The notes beneath the pieces are model-generated. The model was given only the letters and a program-made list of their open reading frames with translations, ran no database searches and was not told the origin of the DNA. 64,000 nt of DNA from Cyathus striatus (taxonomy: Eukaryota > Basidiomycota > Agaricomycetes > Agaricales > Nidulariaceae): NCBI GenBank assembly GCA_025738555.1, contig JAOVFP010000019.1, positions 1,178,001 to 1,242,000 on the forward strand, in the 5' to 3' direction. This document shows, one piece after another, positions 1-13,150 of the stretch (the stretch's first letter is position 1; the number at the start of each line of letters is the position of its first letter). Position numbers and translations under genes: made by a program.

Positions 1-330
1 GGCCGTCTCGCATTTCCATAGCACCAGATCCAGCCTTTCAAACTTATGGATCCAACTAAACTTGAACGTAGAAAGATCATCGCTCCTTTCCTTGTTGATA
101 ACTTGATCCTACCCTCCAAATAATAAGCACAGTGCCGCATGTTCCATGTCATAGGCGGGACTGGTTACAGGAACAGTTAGAAGCAAAAACACTCTAGGGA
201 AACTTTCCGCCAGAGATAAGAAATACTGTCGATAAAGATGCGAAATATCCGTGCGGGATCGAAATGGCAAGAGCATCGCCTGGATCTGTTGAATAAGCGG
301 AAGGCATTTGTTGCGAGAAATAGTCCATAG
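1..330 (-). pseudogene. possible partial or decayed protein-coding fragment at window edge
   Basis: On the minus strand two adjacent frames read like protein. One (about 310 down to 135) includes SLAESFPRVFLLLTVPVTSP and then stops at a TAG. The other (about 145 down to 1) includes RIKLSTRKGAMIFLRSS and SLKGWIW. Together they look like one coding stretch with a frameshift near 140, or an exon with an unseen intron. No start, end or family can be assigned, and the piece runs off the window. Confidence 0.22.
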
Positions 331-1058
331 TCCATGTGAACAATGCTACCTTGAACCCAAATCTAGTACGTATGCATACCCTAAACGAAAATGTAACCTA
401 CCTCTGCAATTTAATAGTATAAGGCTTACAGCCCCGATAGAACACGAGGCTACCGAATGCGTCATGTTCGTCTTCGATGCCGCCTTGCGATTTAGAATGA
501 GATTCTCTACTCTTCTGGACCCTAGTTGCGTTGCACATATCAGAAGCTTTATCTGAACGCGTTTTTAAACATAAATGTGGAGGAGTGAGAATTGGGAGGT
601 CAGCGGCTGCAAAGTGAATTCCAGAGAGAAAGTTGGTCGGGGAAGAATTTGACAAATAAATTTGAATATTCAAGTTCTTCAAGCACCGGATTATTGCTTA
701 TGTACATAACATCATCAACTGCTGGCAATGGCATAGGTCGCCGGTGCAGACGACCGTTCACCGGTCCGCACGTCCGCCCCCGGCCGGCTGGCACAGTGCG
801 TTGAGTGTGCGATTACACCAAGCTTATACAGCTTGCGACTAGTTGACTCACTGCAGCAGTTGGTAACATTGAACCGTTTAAACATTAATAACATTGCATT
901 CGTATATACACTACTTTGTGTAAGGGGGGGGTGGAGTGGGTATATGTATAATTACCATCTGCGTAGTATTCCGAACAAAAACAATAGATATCACATCTCA
1001 AATCTACCTACCTACCATTAATAAAAGTAAAAGTATATATTAATCATCTGCTCAGTGC
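331..1058. other. intergenic, no gene recognised
   Basis: Short overlapping reading frames only, none with convincing protein character. The part next to 1059 is the 3' flank of the ABC transporter gene. A GC-rich stretch at about 740-795 is unremarkable. Confidence 0.5.
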
Positions 1059-4000
1059 TCACTCGCGCTTGCTGAGCGCTTGTAGTTGCACGAATTCGTA
1101 ATAGCTGCCTCGTTTAGCTAATAGTTCGTCGTGCGTGCCAGCTTCGCTAACAGCCCCTTCTTTAATGAAATAGCTGTGAAAGGAAACACTTCAGCATTTA
1201 TACACAAATAATAACATATTTAATGCTTACATCATGTCTGCATTCTGTATTGTTGACAACCTGTGCGCAATTGCGATGGTTGTACGACCCTTTGCAGCTT
1301 GGTCGAGAGCGGCTTGTACGACCTTTTCAGAGTTTGAGTCAAGAGCGGATGTGGCCTACAGTCATACAACATCAGTAAAGCACCAACAGAGAATTCGTAG
1401 AAGACTGACTTCGTCCAGAAGAAGGACCTTAGGATTTCGAAGAAGAGCACGAGCAATAGCAATGCGTTCTATGAACAATGTTAATAACATGCCAAAATGT
1501 GATATGAAGATTCTTACGTTTCTGGCCACCAGAGAGTTGTGATCCCTTGCCTCCGACCTCTGTATCAAATCCACTGAAATTTAATGAGCAACGGTTTGAT
1601 CGAATTGAAGATGACGCAACGTACTCAGGTAGGGATTGAATGAACTCGAGGATATTGGCGTTACGACAAGCTTCCTCGATTTCTTCTTGTGTCACCTCGG
1701 ACTGGGGTTTAACGGCACCAAGCAAGATATTGAAGCGTACAGTGCCTGCGTAGAGCGTCGGTTCCTGCGACACCAACGCAAGCTCCTTGCGGTATTCCTG
1801 GATGTTCAATTCCGAAATGGATTCCCCATCCAACTGAGCAAGAAATAAATAATTGTTCAGCACATCGTTGACGACGAAAGACATTATCACTAATACTCAC
1901 GTAAATGTTTCCAGCTAAGGGGTCGTAGAATCGCTCGATCAATTGGATGCTACATAATCCCATTAAATGTTAGGCGGCATGGACACGAAAGTGTGTAGTT
2001 AAGTACTTACATTGTACTCTTGCCTGAACCACTGGCTCCAACCAGAGCAACGTAAGTACCAGGATCAATTCCTAAATTGAGGTCGCGAAGGACACGGACA
2101 CCCGGGCGTGTGGGATATCTGAAGTGCACGTTCTCAAACCGCATATAGCCCTTCGTCTTGGTTGTATCAACGCTTCTACCTTCCTTTGACTCCGCATCAA
2201 TTTCGGGAATGGCATCTAGGAGCTTGATAATGTCGGAGCCGGCGCCTTTCGCGGATGATATATCTGGCACGAAGGAGAACATGTTTCCGGCTTGAATAGC
2301 ACCGAAGGTTGTGCTCTATAATGAGACACGATCAGACACAAACTATATGTCGACGAGAGTATAAAACTACATACCATGAGTCCAACAAAGAATTGGAAAG
2401 TGGTATACTCAAAGAAAGAGACGAGCCGAGAACCATACCAGAAAATGAGAGAGATAACGAAGAAAGACATGGCCTGGGAAAATGCGTATAAGAGGCTGGT
2501 CCAGAGTGCGGTCTTGTTTGACCTCCTGAGAGGTTCTTCGAGACTTTGGCTATAAAGCTTCAAGCAGTCATCTTCCCTGGTCAGCGATGCAACGGTACGG
2601 ATAGAGCCTGCAGCTTCGCAAGCTAATTGTGCAGAGCCTTCATGAGCCTTCTTGTTGACTTGATCCTTTAGGATGACAACACGCTGGGTAATTGCTATAA
2701 GAAACTCAGACGGACGCTGAGAAAATCGTAAAACCTACCAAGTGAATATATCCAGTGGACATAAGGAGAGGCATGACCGCTAGACGTTGCAATGTTAACA
2801 TGCTTTCCTCAACAGTTGAATCATCGAACATACCTATTGCAACAAGGGCAAGTTTCCATACGAAGGCGAGACCAATGACGGAGCCACCAACGATAATTGT
2901 CAAACTCTGTAAAATTCTGTAAAGACGACCGGTAAACACTCTGATGAGATCCGACGGATATGGTAAATGACTTACGTTCCGAGGGTCGCGCCGGCTAACC
3001 CATTGACCTTCTGAGGTCTGTCACTCAAGCTCGATGTAAGAGCACCAGTCTGAACAAAAAACATCGGATAAAGCGCAGTAATTAGTAACTAAATACGTAC
3101 GCTGTTCTCGTCCTTGTCGAAGAATTCGACTGTAGGGAGTAATTAGCATCACAATAAATAGATCACTACGAGACTCACTGTCTCGACGGAGAATAGCTCT
3201 GAATGAAAGTTTGCGCAGACGTGCAGTAAGAACAGCGGCAGTGCTCGTGAACAGGTAGCCCTGAAAGGACATTGCGACCATGGAGACGACAGCGATGATG
3301 AAGAACCTATGAAAGTTACTCAGCCAACAGCAAGAATACAAATGCGCTTGCATACTAACCAAAGAGCATTACGATCACCATCGTGGCGTCTCACTCTAGG
3401 ATCTAGCTCAGAGAAGCCGCTTATACCTTTTGCGTAAACGATACCGAAGGCAGGGAACACCATTCCGTTCACTGTATCACACATGTTAAGTGAAACTTTA
3501 ACGAGCAATATAAAGGCGCTCACTCATAGCAAAAATGGCACCAAACATGTATCTCTTCCATTGGTCCTTAACGATCAATCCCATGCGGTAAAATAAGGTT
3601 GGGAGACCAAAATCGGCCTCTTTCTCCTCAGGGGCACTTTGGCGCTTCTGCTCAAGAATCTGGCTTGCGAGAGAACGATTTGTGTTTTTACGACCGAGTG
3701 GAATCTCTTCGCGGGCGTCCTTCTCCATATCGTGTTCGCCTTCATCTGAAATAGTCTTGGAGTCCTCACTTGATTGTCCTTCGCGAAGCTTTTGAGCTTG
3801 GACTAAGCGAGCATAAGCGCCATCCGCAGCGAGTAGTTCATTATGAGTGCCCTTTTCCAAAACGAGACCTTCACCCACAACAAAGATAACATCGGCGTCC
3901 TTAATAGTCGAGAGCCTGTGGGCAATAGTTATAGTGGTGCGACCCGCGGCAGCCTTGTCAAGAGCATCCTGTACGATACCCTCGGATTGAGTATCAAGAG

Positions 4001-6149
4001 CGCTAGTGGCTTCGTCGAGAAGAAGGATACTGGGATCAGAAACAATTGCGCGAGCGATAGCAATACGCTGTTTCTGTCCGCCAGAGAGCAAGAATCCACG
4101 TTCCCCGACCATGGTGTCATACCCATTCGGAAGCTTGTTAATGAATCCGTCGGCGTTAGCCTTTATGCAAGCTTCTTTAATGAGGACGAGTTTCTCTTCT
4201 TCAGGAGCGTCCTCGTAAGGCGTGTTAATGAGACCGTGAGCGACGTTCCCTTTGATAGTGGTAGCAAACAGGGTGGGTTCCTGAGAAACCAAACCAATCT
4301 GAGAGCGCAGCCATTTGAGATTCAGATCCTTGAGATTAACACCATCAAGTTTGATGGTACCTGCACTGGGGTCGTAGAATCGCTCAACAAGCGAGATAAC
4401 GGTTGATTTTCCGGAACCAGATGCGCCCACAAGAGCAGCAGTTTTACCAGCTTCGAAGGAAAGATCGACTCCTTTCACAACCTGAACATTAGGGCGGGAG
4501 GGGTAGCTGAATTCAATGCCCTCGAGAGTAATTCTACCCTCCACCTTCTCAGGCTTTAGGCCTCCCGGGTCGGCGGAGTCGATGTCAGGAATTCGATCGA
4601 TAGTGCTGTAGAGCTTGGCTGCGGCTCCACAAGCGTTCGTTACGGCTTGAAATGAGGAGGTTAGGAAATAGCGTAAACACATTTCTATATGTAAAGCTTA
4701 CCTTGCATTTCAGGCGCAAGCATGGCGAGAGAGAAAGAACCGATCAAGATAGCTATGATAACATTGACAATAGCACCCGGTTGGGCACGGCCCTCGTTAA
4801 TTAACGTAGTACCAAAACTGAAAGCTACGGGGTTGTGGTGAGTAAAGAAATCCGCAGAACGTAGTAAGGGAAATAAGACGTACCGAGTGCGTATGCGGAG
4901 TAAATGACGAAGATAAATACAGATAGTCCTATGCCGTTAAACACCGCAGCTTTGTGACCAACATCTTCAGACTTGTTGATGTGACCGTCATATAACTTTG
5001 ACAAGATGCTCTGTGTGCCAAATGCCTGCGCCGTTCTAACAGTGGATATGACTTCTTCCGCCAAGCTACCACCACTGGCGACGAAACCAAGAGACATGCT
5101 GAAAGGAATAAAAATCCATTTCATAAGACTCGGTTACAAGCTCAGAGGACAAATTGAAGACGCACTGCATATAGGTGGAGACAAACTTATTCATGATACC
5201 TCCTGCCAGAATCATACAGGGTAGGATTGAAGACATCGCGAGGGCTAGACGCCACGAGCGAATATAGGCAAGTACGAAGCCAGTGATGAAGGTAGACAGA
5301 AACTGGACAACCAGAGCTACCTTCTCCGAGATACCCTGCTGAATCAAGTCTACAATCGTTTATCAATGTCAGATTTGTGAAAGGATAACGGCCACATACG
5401 GGTGTCGGTCTGAATGCGAGTAGTAACTTCTCCAGGTCCTACTTTATCAAAGAAAGTAATATCTTGCCGTAAAATGGCCTGAAGGTATTTTTCGCGAATG
5501 CGCTTTGCGTTGACTTCGCCGGTGTACACCCATATATACATATAAAGGTAGGTGCAGGCAAGCATTCCAACGCCAATGTAGACCAGATAGCTGGCATTGA
5601 GCGCAGCGGCGTGTCTGAAGTTGGCAGCGATGTCTGGCAAGATTGCTCGGGCGGTTGAATTCCCGGAATCTGCTTGTTCGACAACTATTTGGAACTCGAC
5701 GAAACTCTGTGTGAGTCGACCGAAGAGCAAGGACATTAGGGGCTGTCAAGAATCCGGAACCGTGAGCATGAGTATGAGCCTATTCCAGTCGATGGTCAGG
5801 GTACGTACCTGAGCAGCACCAGCAGCAGCGGCAGCGACAAGTCCAATGATATCAACCATAATCTCAAATTTGGTAGAGAACCTGAAAAGAGTAGATTGAA
5901 CTCAGCATATTCAAGAGGCCGCATGTTAGAGTGAAGAACGTACCGAAACAGTTGGAGAAAGGAAATGGGAGGGATATCGGGCTCGGCTGGCGTGACTACA
6001 GCAGCTACAGCAGCGTTACCCCCTTTTTCGTTCGATTCACTCTCGGGTTTAGAGGCATCCTTCTTCTTTCTTGAAAAAAAAAAAGATTTTGGTCTCTCCT
6101 GGACGACAGTGACTTTCTCGCCCGTACTGCTGTGTCTTGATTCGGACAT
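1059..6149 (-). CDS. full-length ABCB (MDR/Ste6-type) ABC transporter
   Basis: ATP-driven membrane exporter of the (TMD-NBD)x2 type, roughly 1,300 residues over many short-intron exons; substrate unknown. The start MSESRHSST at 6149 is preferred over the upstream in-frame Met because the His-rich leader looks like UTR. TMD1 lies at about 5.9-4.7 kb. NBD1 has Walker [10 protein letters not shown], signature LSGGQKQR, Walker [13 protein letters not shown] and H-loop AHRLSTI. TMD2 lies at about 3.6-2.3 kb. NBD2 has Walker [17 protein letters not shown] with an intron before QR, LLLDE split by an intron before ATSALD, and AHRLSTI. Three introns in NBD2 splice in frame: one gives SLPDGFDTEVG, one restores [11 protein letters not shown], and the last restores MIYFIKEG. 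The C-terminus ends QALSKRE. Both ATP sites look intact. Relatives include drug-efflux pumps (Pmd1/Mdr1) and a-factor-type exporters; the sequence does not separate these. Confidence 0.93.
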
Positions 6150-8129
6150 GATGGGCAGTAGGTCAAAATGGTGGTGGTGGTCACTGTCTCCGATAAGTAG
6201 GAAGAGCAAAGGAGTACTGGGAATGAAGAAGATGTGGACCTGATGGGTAGTTGCCTAACGTAGGTTCATGTGTACGCATATATAATACAATTGCGAGGTT
6301 AGTCTAAATTACATAATCTCCACGCAAATTGGGCTTGGGGCTCGAGCGTTCCCCCATTACCGGTAGCACGCAGAACTGGTATGCAGGAGAAGCCTGTGCG
6401 GTACCTAATTTCATAACCGGTCAACAGCGATAGTAATCAGAGTCATCCTTCCCTCGAGGTTCGGTACATCGATTGACTCGAAGTGAGTCATTTCACGTGA
6501 TAAACCATGTTGACAGGTGCGGTTCCGTGCAGATGGAATGGAGCTCATACTCGTCCGTGTGGCGGTCGGGCAGGAGCCGAGCTGTCCACTGCTGGTGAAC
6601 CGTGAGATCGAGTCAGACGGAAAGCGGCAATAGGGGGAGTCAAACCTGGCTGTTTTGTTGTGCCAAGGAAATAAGTTGTTGCATGTGAACTTCATTTTGT
6701 TTCGTGCCAGGTTTGACAGTCCCACTTCAAGTTCATGACAACACGAATGGTTGATATGCTCTGTCGAACTTTATCTGGGATTGAAATTCATTGATTGCTG
6801 TCCGTTGTCTATGACCAATCTATAGCTATACCTTGACTTCTCAGATAAATTTCCGAGCAGAAATTTGTAAAACAGCGGATGCGCATTGGTTCTACTAAAA
6901 ATGTGTATTGCAAGGTTATGGTACAAGCCAACGTCATGAAGCCAATTAGTAGCAGTTAACTAACAGTAAAAGACAAAAATGATACACATACGATGGAATA
7001 AAGAATTAAAATTGATGTACTTAACCTTTGTCGCCGAAACATACTAGTAGCATATCAATCACCAATTCAAAGTTTATAGGTTACAGCGGTGTGCAAACGA
7101 AACCAATCTTTCGCGGCTCCGACTAAGCGCCGGGATGACGCTCGCGACGATACAGCCATCAGCCTGGATCTGCTCAGTCTGTTGTTTCCGTGGGAAGTTG
7201 TTTTGTTTCGCTCTCCGATTGTTTCGTTTTGCCAAGAGGCCAGGTTTGATTTCCCCTAATGGACGCATATCAGCCTCCTTATTATTCTTCTCAATTGCTT
7301 TAGCAATGTTTTGAGTTCTTCGAGTACTTACACACTTGATAGTGATTCAGAGATCGATCTGATGGAAGTCTGTACTAAAGGTTGTAGGAATCCGAGAACG
7401 AAGTCAATGTAAGTAGTAGGCACTAATTCAAGTGTTTTTTTACTCTATAGTGAGAACGAAACGTCAAGAACAACTGGAACCATTACGGCTTTGTTTGCAC
7501 ATGTCACCCTAACACCCGACTTCTACCGACCCTTGTGACGACACGGTTCGATCTTCAATCCCCGCTAGACTGGACGTACTGATTGCTTCAGATATCGAAT
7601 TTTAAAGCTTAAAGTCTAGTAATGAAATGGATAAAGCGGCCGCATTGATGATTCACGAAGATTTTGTCTCGCTTTTTCAGGATATAGAACAGGATGGAGT
7701 GCATGGATATGGGCAGTACCGCCACGCGATGCACCATCGTGTTCGGATATGTATTTATTTGGCTGAAATTGCAAAAAATCGAGCTCTAACCACATTGAGG
7801 GAGTGAGATAGGGCAGGAGGCGGTGCAATGCAGAGAAACTGCTCTGAGACTGCAAGAGATTTGATGAGGTTACATATTCTTGAACATCTCAGAGGATAGA
7901 TCATGATGGTTGTGCTTGGAGTTACTTATCAAGTGTTCATATGAAATTTTAACAGTTAATTGCAGGTCACACTTAGACCATATCATTTTAAAATCATTTA
8001 GAGCCAGTTATACAACTTCATTAATGAAAGTTTGCATCAATTTATGATGTTCTAACACCAACGGAATTGAGGCTGGGGGGAGCAATCCTACACAGATGTA
8101 TTAAATTCCATGAATTGGCTACAGACTCT
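6150..8129. other. intergenic: ABC promoter side and unannotated DNA
   Basis: No credible coding exon seen. It holds the 5' flank of the ABC gene and a small 12-bp inverted repeat (GTCAAACCTGGC at about 6639 and its complement at about 6706). Part of that motif recurs near 7240. Confidence 0.45.
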
Positions 8130-9473
8130 TCAGTCCCTAATACTATCAGCGCGTATGTCAGTAACCGTGGTCACCTCAATATTTAGAGGTTTGAGAGAAT
8201 ATATCATTCCATCCGTAGCCACTTGCGTATGATTACTATTACCAGTCCCGCCCTCAATATCGTGAGGAGGATAGGCCGTGAGACCTCCCCTTGTAGTTAC
8301 CGCATCACTTGATATACCAAGGGCAACGCGGACTATAACAAGTGAAAACACAACCCCTATGATTTGAGCGACCTAATGAGAGGATTAGCAAAATGCAGAA
8401 ACGAGTACTTATCCAACTCACCATATCTACAACAATGTACGATGCATAATTCTTGCTGAAGGATAACGTAAGGAGTATTGCCAGACAAATAGAGTAAATT
8501 GCCCCGGACTCGATAATTGCCATAGCAGCGGGACTAAGGCTGCAGCCTTCGACCTGGATTCGTCGTGTTTGATGACGGCTCCACCAGATGCGACCTGCTA
8601 TAAGTACTGGAAGATAATTCATGTTATTTCATCGTAATTCTGTGGTTAGCTTCAAGGACGTACAAGTTGATGTGAAGTTCGTGCAGAGTGTTAAAGAAAA
8701 GAAGGATACAACCCAATGCTGAAGCTCTTTTATAAATTCAGGGTCATTCGAAGATGTTGGGCCAATGGCTCGAAGACTTCCTATTGCCACACCTAAGTTT
8801 GCATGTAACTGTACATTAGATATACGTATACAATATTGTAAGTAAGGAACTTACCGATGCTAGCAATAACACATATCGAGATGGGATATACTACCCGTTT
8901 ATCGCCACTCCACACTAAATGAAGACGGTATAGCTATCGTCAAAATTATGTCAGAAAGTTGGTTTATAGGACTCGTAATCGTCTTACAATGAAAACATCT
9001 CCAACCAAAGTCTGCAACGTAAAGGCTACACTTTTCACTAGATATACGGCGGTGTCAAATTGATCGAGATACTTTTCTGTACCCCCCTCGGGATCCCGAT
9101 GAGCGATGAATGCATCAAAAATGAGACGCAAGCCAGCAGAAATGTGCTAAAAGAGTAGAAGATGTGAGACGATTTATGACCATTATAATGTTTAAAGAAA
9201 TGTTTACGACAGTTCCGAGAATAAACATTAACGTAGATACGAATAAGAGTCTTTGGTGAATAATGCTACCAGTGGACTTCCTGGACTTTTTAAATAGGAT
9301 GGTCGTTGAAGATATGAAGAGTGTTATGAAAATCCCTGGAGACAAAAATATTAAAATATATTTCCAGGTGACTGTAGCGAGACTTGGCGACCCATACCAT
9401 ATAGCAAAGATTCAGCAAAGATTGAGGCAAGGGTTATTTCGCTGAAGCTTACTAAGCCAGTTGGCTTCGACAT
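8130..9473 (-). CDS. seven-helix-type fungal membrane protein, function unknown
   Basis: Multi-exon integral membrane protein of a lineage-expanded Agaricomycete family of about 330-350 residues, seven predicted helices and no known biochemical role. The start MSKPTGLVSFSE at 9473 leads into FAESLLYG; an intron (GTATGG...CTCCAG) then joins to IFITLFISSTTILFKK. Further exons read GTVHISAGLRLIFDAF, YRLHLVWSGDKRVVYP, GVAIGSLRAIGP, GRIWWSRHQTRR, AAMAIIESGAIYSICLAILL and VFSLVIVRVALGISSDAVTT. The tail after the last helix is polar, ending ADSIRD. All joins used preserve frame, so the gene appears intact. It is a different family from the DUF6533 genes further right. The family assignment is from pattern memory only. 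Confidence 0.75.
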
Positions 9474-10268
9474 CCTAAAACTGGGGAACACGGTCGCAGA
9501 AGGTAGTTGGGGTGATAATTGAACGGCGTGATATAAAAACTTATATCTTCATCCATCCATCTTAAAACACTGCAGACACACCCAAGCATCAGGTTCTCCA
9601 ACATTAATGACCAAAATCTGTGATTCATTCTCGTTGTTCTATCCACATACACACCAACTATAGCTATATTAAGATGTTTACCAACCTAACCGGGGGGTTT
9701 AATTAGATCTACGTTTCGAATGGAGTATAAGAGGAATAAAACAAACCATTTAACGACATTCCAATATTTTCATACTTAGTATGCTTACTGAATGCCAGTG
9801 GTATGTATGCCACGTACTTTCCCAAAGATCAGAATCATTCGCAGCAACACACTTTCTAAGACTTCAACGATTCAACCGGATACACATCAATTAAATTTTT
9901 ATCGGTGCATCAGGATCATGATAAACCCACACCACGTGGTGTAAGTTGTCTTTCTTCAGAGCTGTTCTGTGGCTGTGTTGATGCTTGAAGGTTAGCACGC
10001 ATCTGGACTGTGCTTCCTGCTTCAAAATTTAGGGCTTAGAGGCTTAGCTATGCATTACTAAGTATTCTTCCTGAAAGGAAATGCCAATATGTACCTGGAT
10101 CGCTCCGAATTTTCGCTTTTCTTTTACCTCTATAATCTCTATACTTTTTAGTATTCATACATTTGTCACGCCACGTTGACAGCCCCGACAAAAAGAATGA
10201 AGACAATGGTTCAAATGGTTAGAGTGTGGTAACGCGCTTAGCATGATCAAGACGTGCAACTCATTGGA
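9474..10268. other. intergenic with a 14-bp E-box palindrome
   Basis: No coding exon recognised. The 5' flank of the membrane-protein gene lies here. ACACCACGTGGTGT at 9929-9942 is a perfect palindrome centred on CACGTG, about 455 bp upstream of the start codon. Confidence 0.45.
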
Positions 10269-13150
10269 CATCAGGAAAAACCCCATCAGCTATATTAGTG
10301 AAATCAGTAATAATAAGGTCTACCCATTCCCAAATGTCACTAATATCGAGTAATTCAAACTTAAATATGCTTATATGTACTTATGCAAGCAAGAAAAGTA
10401 TTCATAAGTTTACAGGCTTGGATAAAAATTGGACTTTAAGCAAATTTAAGTTTAAAATACCAACTTTAGTGCAAGACAATCTTATAAAAATTCATTTACA
10501 ACAGAACTTTTCATGGCATTATTATAAGTCATGTATGAACTACAAAGATTACATTGAGTTGTGGTAATACTACTACATTTCTTTCTAAAGGCAGCTCTGA
10601 TAATACAAGAATTAAATGATTAATGAAAACAAGTAAAAGTCAAGATTGTAAGTTGACAACTGAGACAACTGAGTAGCGGCACGAGCAGAATTGCGGTAGA
10701 GAATCATGACACGCAAATATTCAGTGGAAGAAGGAAAGAACTTACATAGTGTTAGCGAGTGGTATAAAAGAAAAAAAGAAAGAGGACTGTACCTGTTGAC
10801 TGTACCTGTTATCCTTATCCAGCGAAACCAATGATCAGCCAATCAAGAACTTGGATCCACAAAAAAAACGGAAATCGTTGTTCTTGTATTGCCACTCACT
10901 ATACCACCAACAACCAACACCCTGGCCAATGACAAGAAAGAGGAAGAGGAGGGAGATAGCACTCAAATCTCTTGACACTCATGCAAAATGGCTAGATGAG
11001 TGCTGAGGTGCATAGCCATTCAACGTTAGATGAAGTTAGATGAAATTATTAAGTTCAAAGTTCAAACGGCAAGTGATCGTTTCACATTATGTATCACGTG
11101 TGTGTATGTTGACCTTTACATGGTACGACTTCGAATTTTGAATTAACTCCAAGTTCCTTTCCACCATTCTGCTACGTCTCCTTTCCTCCCTCCCATCCCA
11201 TCACTCATCTATACCCCATTGTATACTCATCTATCATGCCCCCACTTTCTACTACAAGTGAACTGGTTTGCATATATTGAAGTCCTCTGCTGCATTTCGA
11301 CTCTGTGCATGCAACTACTATACAAGTCTCTGTGGCATGTGTACCTTCGTGCAGCTGGTTTCTCTTGCTGTGCGTACATTCCTCTATTGTATCGTGTCCT
11401 GGCTCATATATATCGACAATACCTTTCCTTCCTGGTTCTCATGAATTTGATGTCGCCATTGTAAGTACTTATTCAAGGCTACAATTGGTGATGACTACTG
11501 ACTGATTTACAGTGCTTATGGCTATCACTTTGCACCGTGATGGCTTCATTATATTCACCCCCATCCATCATGTCATCTACACTGTTTTTGTCCGGTATGT
11601 ATTTGAGCTGTCTTGCCTAGATGTATGCACTTATTGTGTTCAGTTGCATTACAGTTATGTTATATTGAGTGAGGTGAGGTGCTGCTGGGTGTGTAGGAAG
11701 TAGATATGTATAGCTGGTCTTTGTTAGGTGTATATACTATGTCTTTAGTGTGTTGTCATCATTAGATTATGTTATGTACATGTATTCTAATACACCTAGT
11801 GTAGTTCTACCCACTATAAAACATTTATTTCAATATTCTAAAGTGCTACTTACAAATGGTATAATATCTATGGGTTGTATTTAGTAGCTAAGGTAGAGGT
11901 CCCAGACCGTTAGCTAGCGTGGGAATTATTCGTGCTAATAAGGGACATGTCTAGCCTAAGTAGGAAAGCACCTAAAAATAGAAACACTGAGGTTAGAGTT
12001 TATTCTCGATATCGGTGGGAAATAGTTACCAGTAAGGCCGAAGATCGAGCTAAGCGCGTGTCTATTCTAATAATAGGTTATCAAAGTCATATGTTATCGC
12101 GTCATAGGAAAAGCACGGGGATTTAGACTCACGGCAAATGCCGCTATCTAACCACGCTGGACCAGCGCTGTGCATCAGCATGCCATAGGCACCTGGATAG
12201 GCCTGAGACCCGGCATTCCCAGCCGGCTTATTCAGCGTTTCCCATTTCCATGCGTCAAAGCACGCAGCATCACGCCTTCATATGGAGCGTCTCACCTGCA
12301 GGACAATTTATTGTTCTTTGTTATCTTCCCATATGGACGCATTCTTGGCGCTCGTATGTTTGTACATGCGTGGATTACTCTGGTCCATACCAGACGTCTG
12401 TAGCCAGTCCAAAAGTCTATCTTACTGCTTAGCTAATGTGTAAATTACTGTATTTGTCCTAACTATATAGTTCCTCTAGCCGTAGTCCTGTATGATATTT
12501 AATAGGTAGAGTAAAGTAGAGGAAGGCAGTCTCCTGTGCCCCGAGAAATACCATCTAGCATCGTGCTTAAGTATTTGTGTGAGCTTTGAGATTCTAAGTG
12601 CAATGCGAAGTGTGAAGTCATAAGCCCATGTTAAGTCCGAGATTAAGGAATGCGCATCAAAGTGTTCGCTAAGTGTGCACTCCCTCTCAAACGTCGGTTT
12701 TCGACACCACTTCTATACCTTACTTCACCCAGAGGCACCTTGCATCCGAGTCTTACCCACTGAGCACTTTCTTAGTGAGCGTACATGGTGTGAGTTTTAT
12801 TATTAATATTTACATTTACACTACGTTGCGCTAAACTAGGTACTTTAATTCTTTACTATTTCTAATCCAATGATAATATACAATTCACCAACATATATTT
12901 TACTGTGCTGCTATCAATGAGTGAAAGGCAATAAGGTGTACTTATAGTGAGTAAATATCTGCTTAGATGAACTAACAAGTCCTTATTTCAACTGAAATTT
13001 CGGAAATAAGGATGAATAAGGGCACTATAAGGGGGGGCCTTACTATTTTTACTTAGAGTCCTTATTCTTCTTATTTTTGCTTGCTTTCCCTTAAATTTCC
13101 TAAAGTTGAACTAAATTTCACTATTTTAGTTGATGGGGTTTTTCCTGATG
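10269..13150. mobile_element. possible 2.9-kb element bounded by 36-bp inverted repeats
   Basis: The outer ends are inverted repeats with 3 mismatches in 36 bp (10269-10304 and 13115-13150), sharing the core CATCAGGAAAAACCCCATCA and the inner TAGTGAAAT. The interior has no recognisable transposase. The ORFs at about 11.2-11.7 kb and 12.2-12.4 kb have no family I know. No flanking target duplication is visible, so it could be a decayed non-autonomous transposon or two separate copies of a short repeat in opposite orientation. Confidence 0.35.

Noticed and set aside
6150..6209. Upstream Met at 6209 as ABC transporter start
   Set aside because: It would add a His-rich leader (SDHHHHFD) before the typical polar start MSESRHSS.
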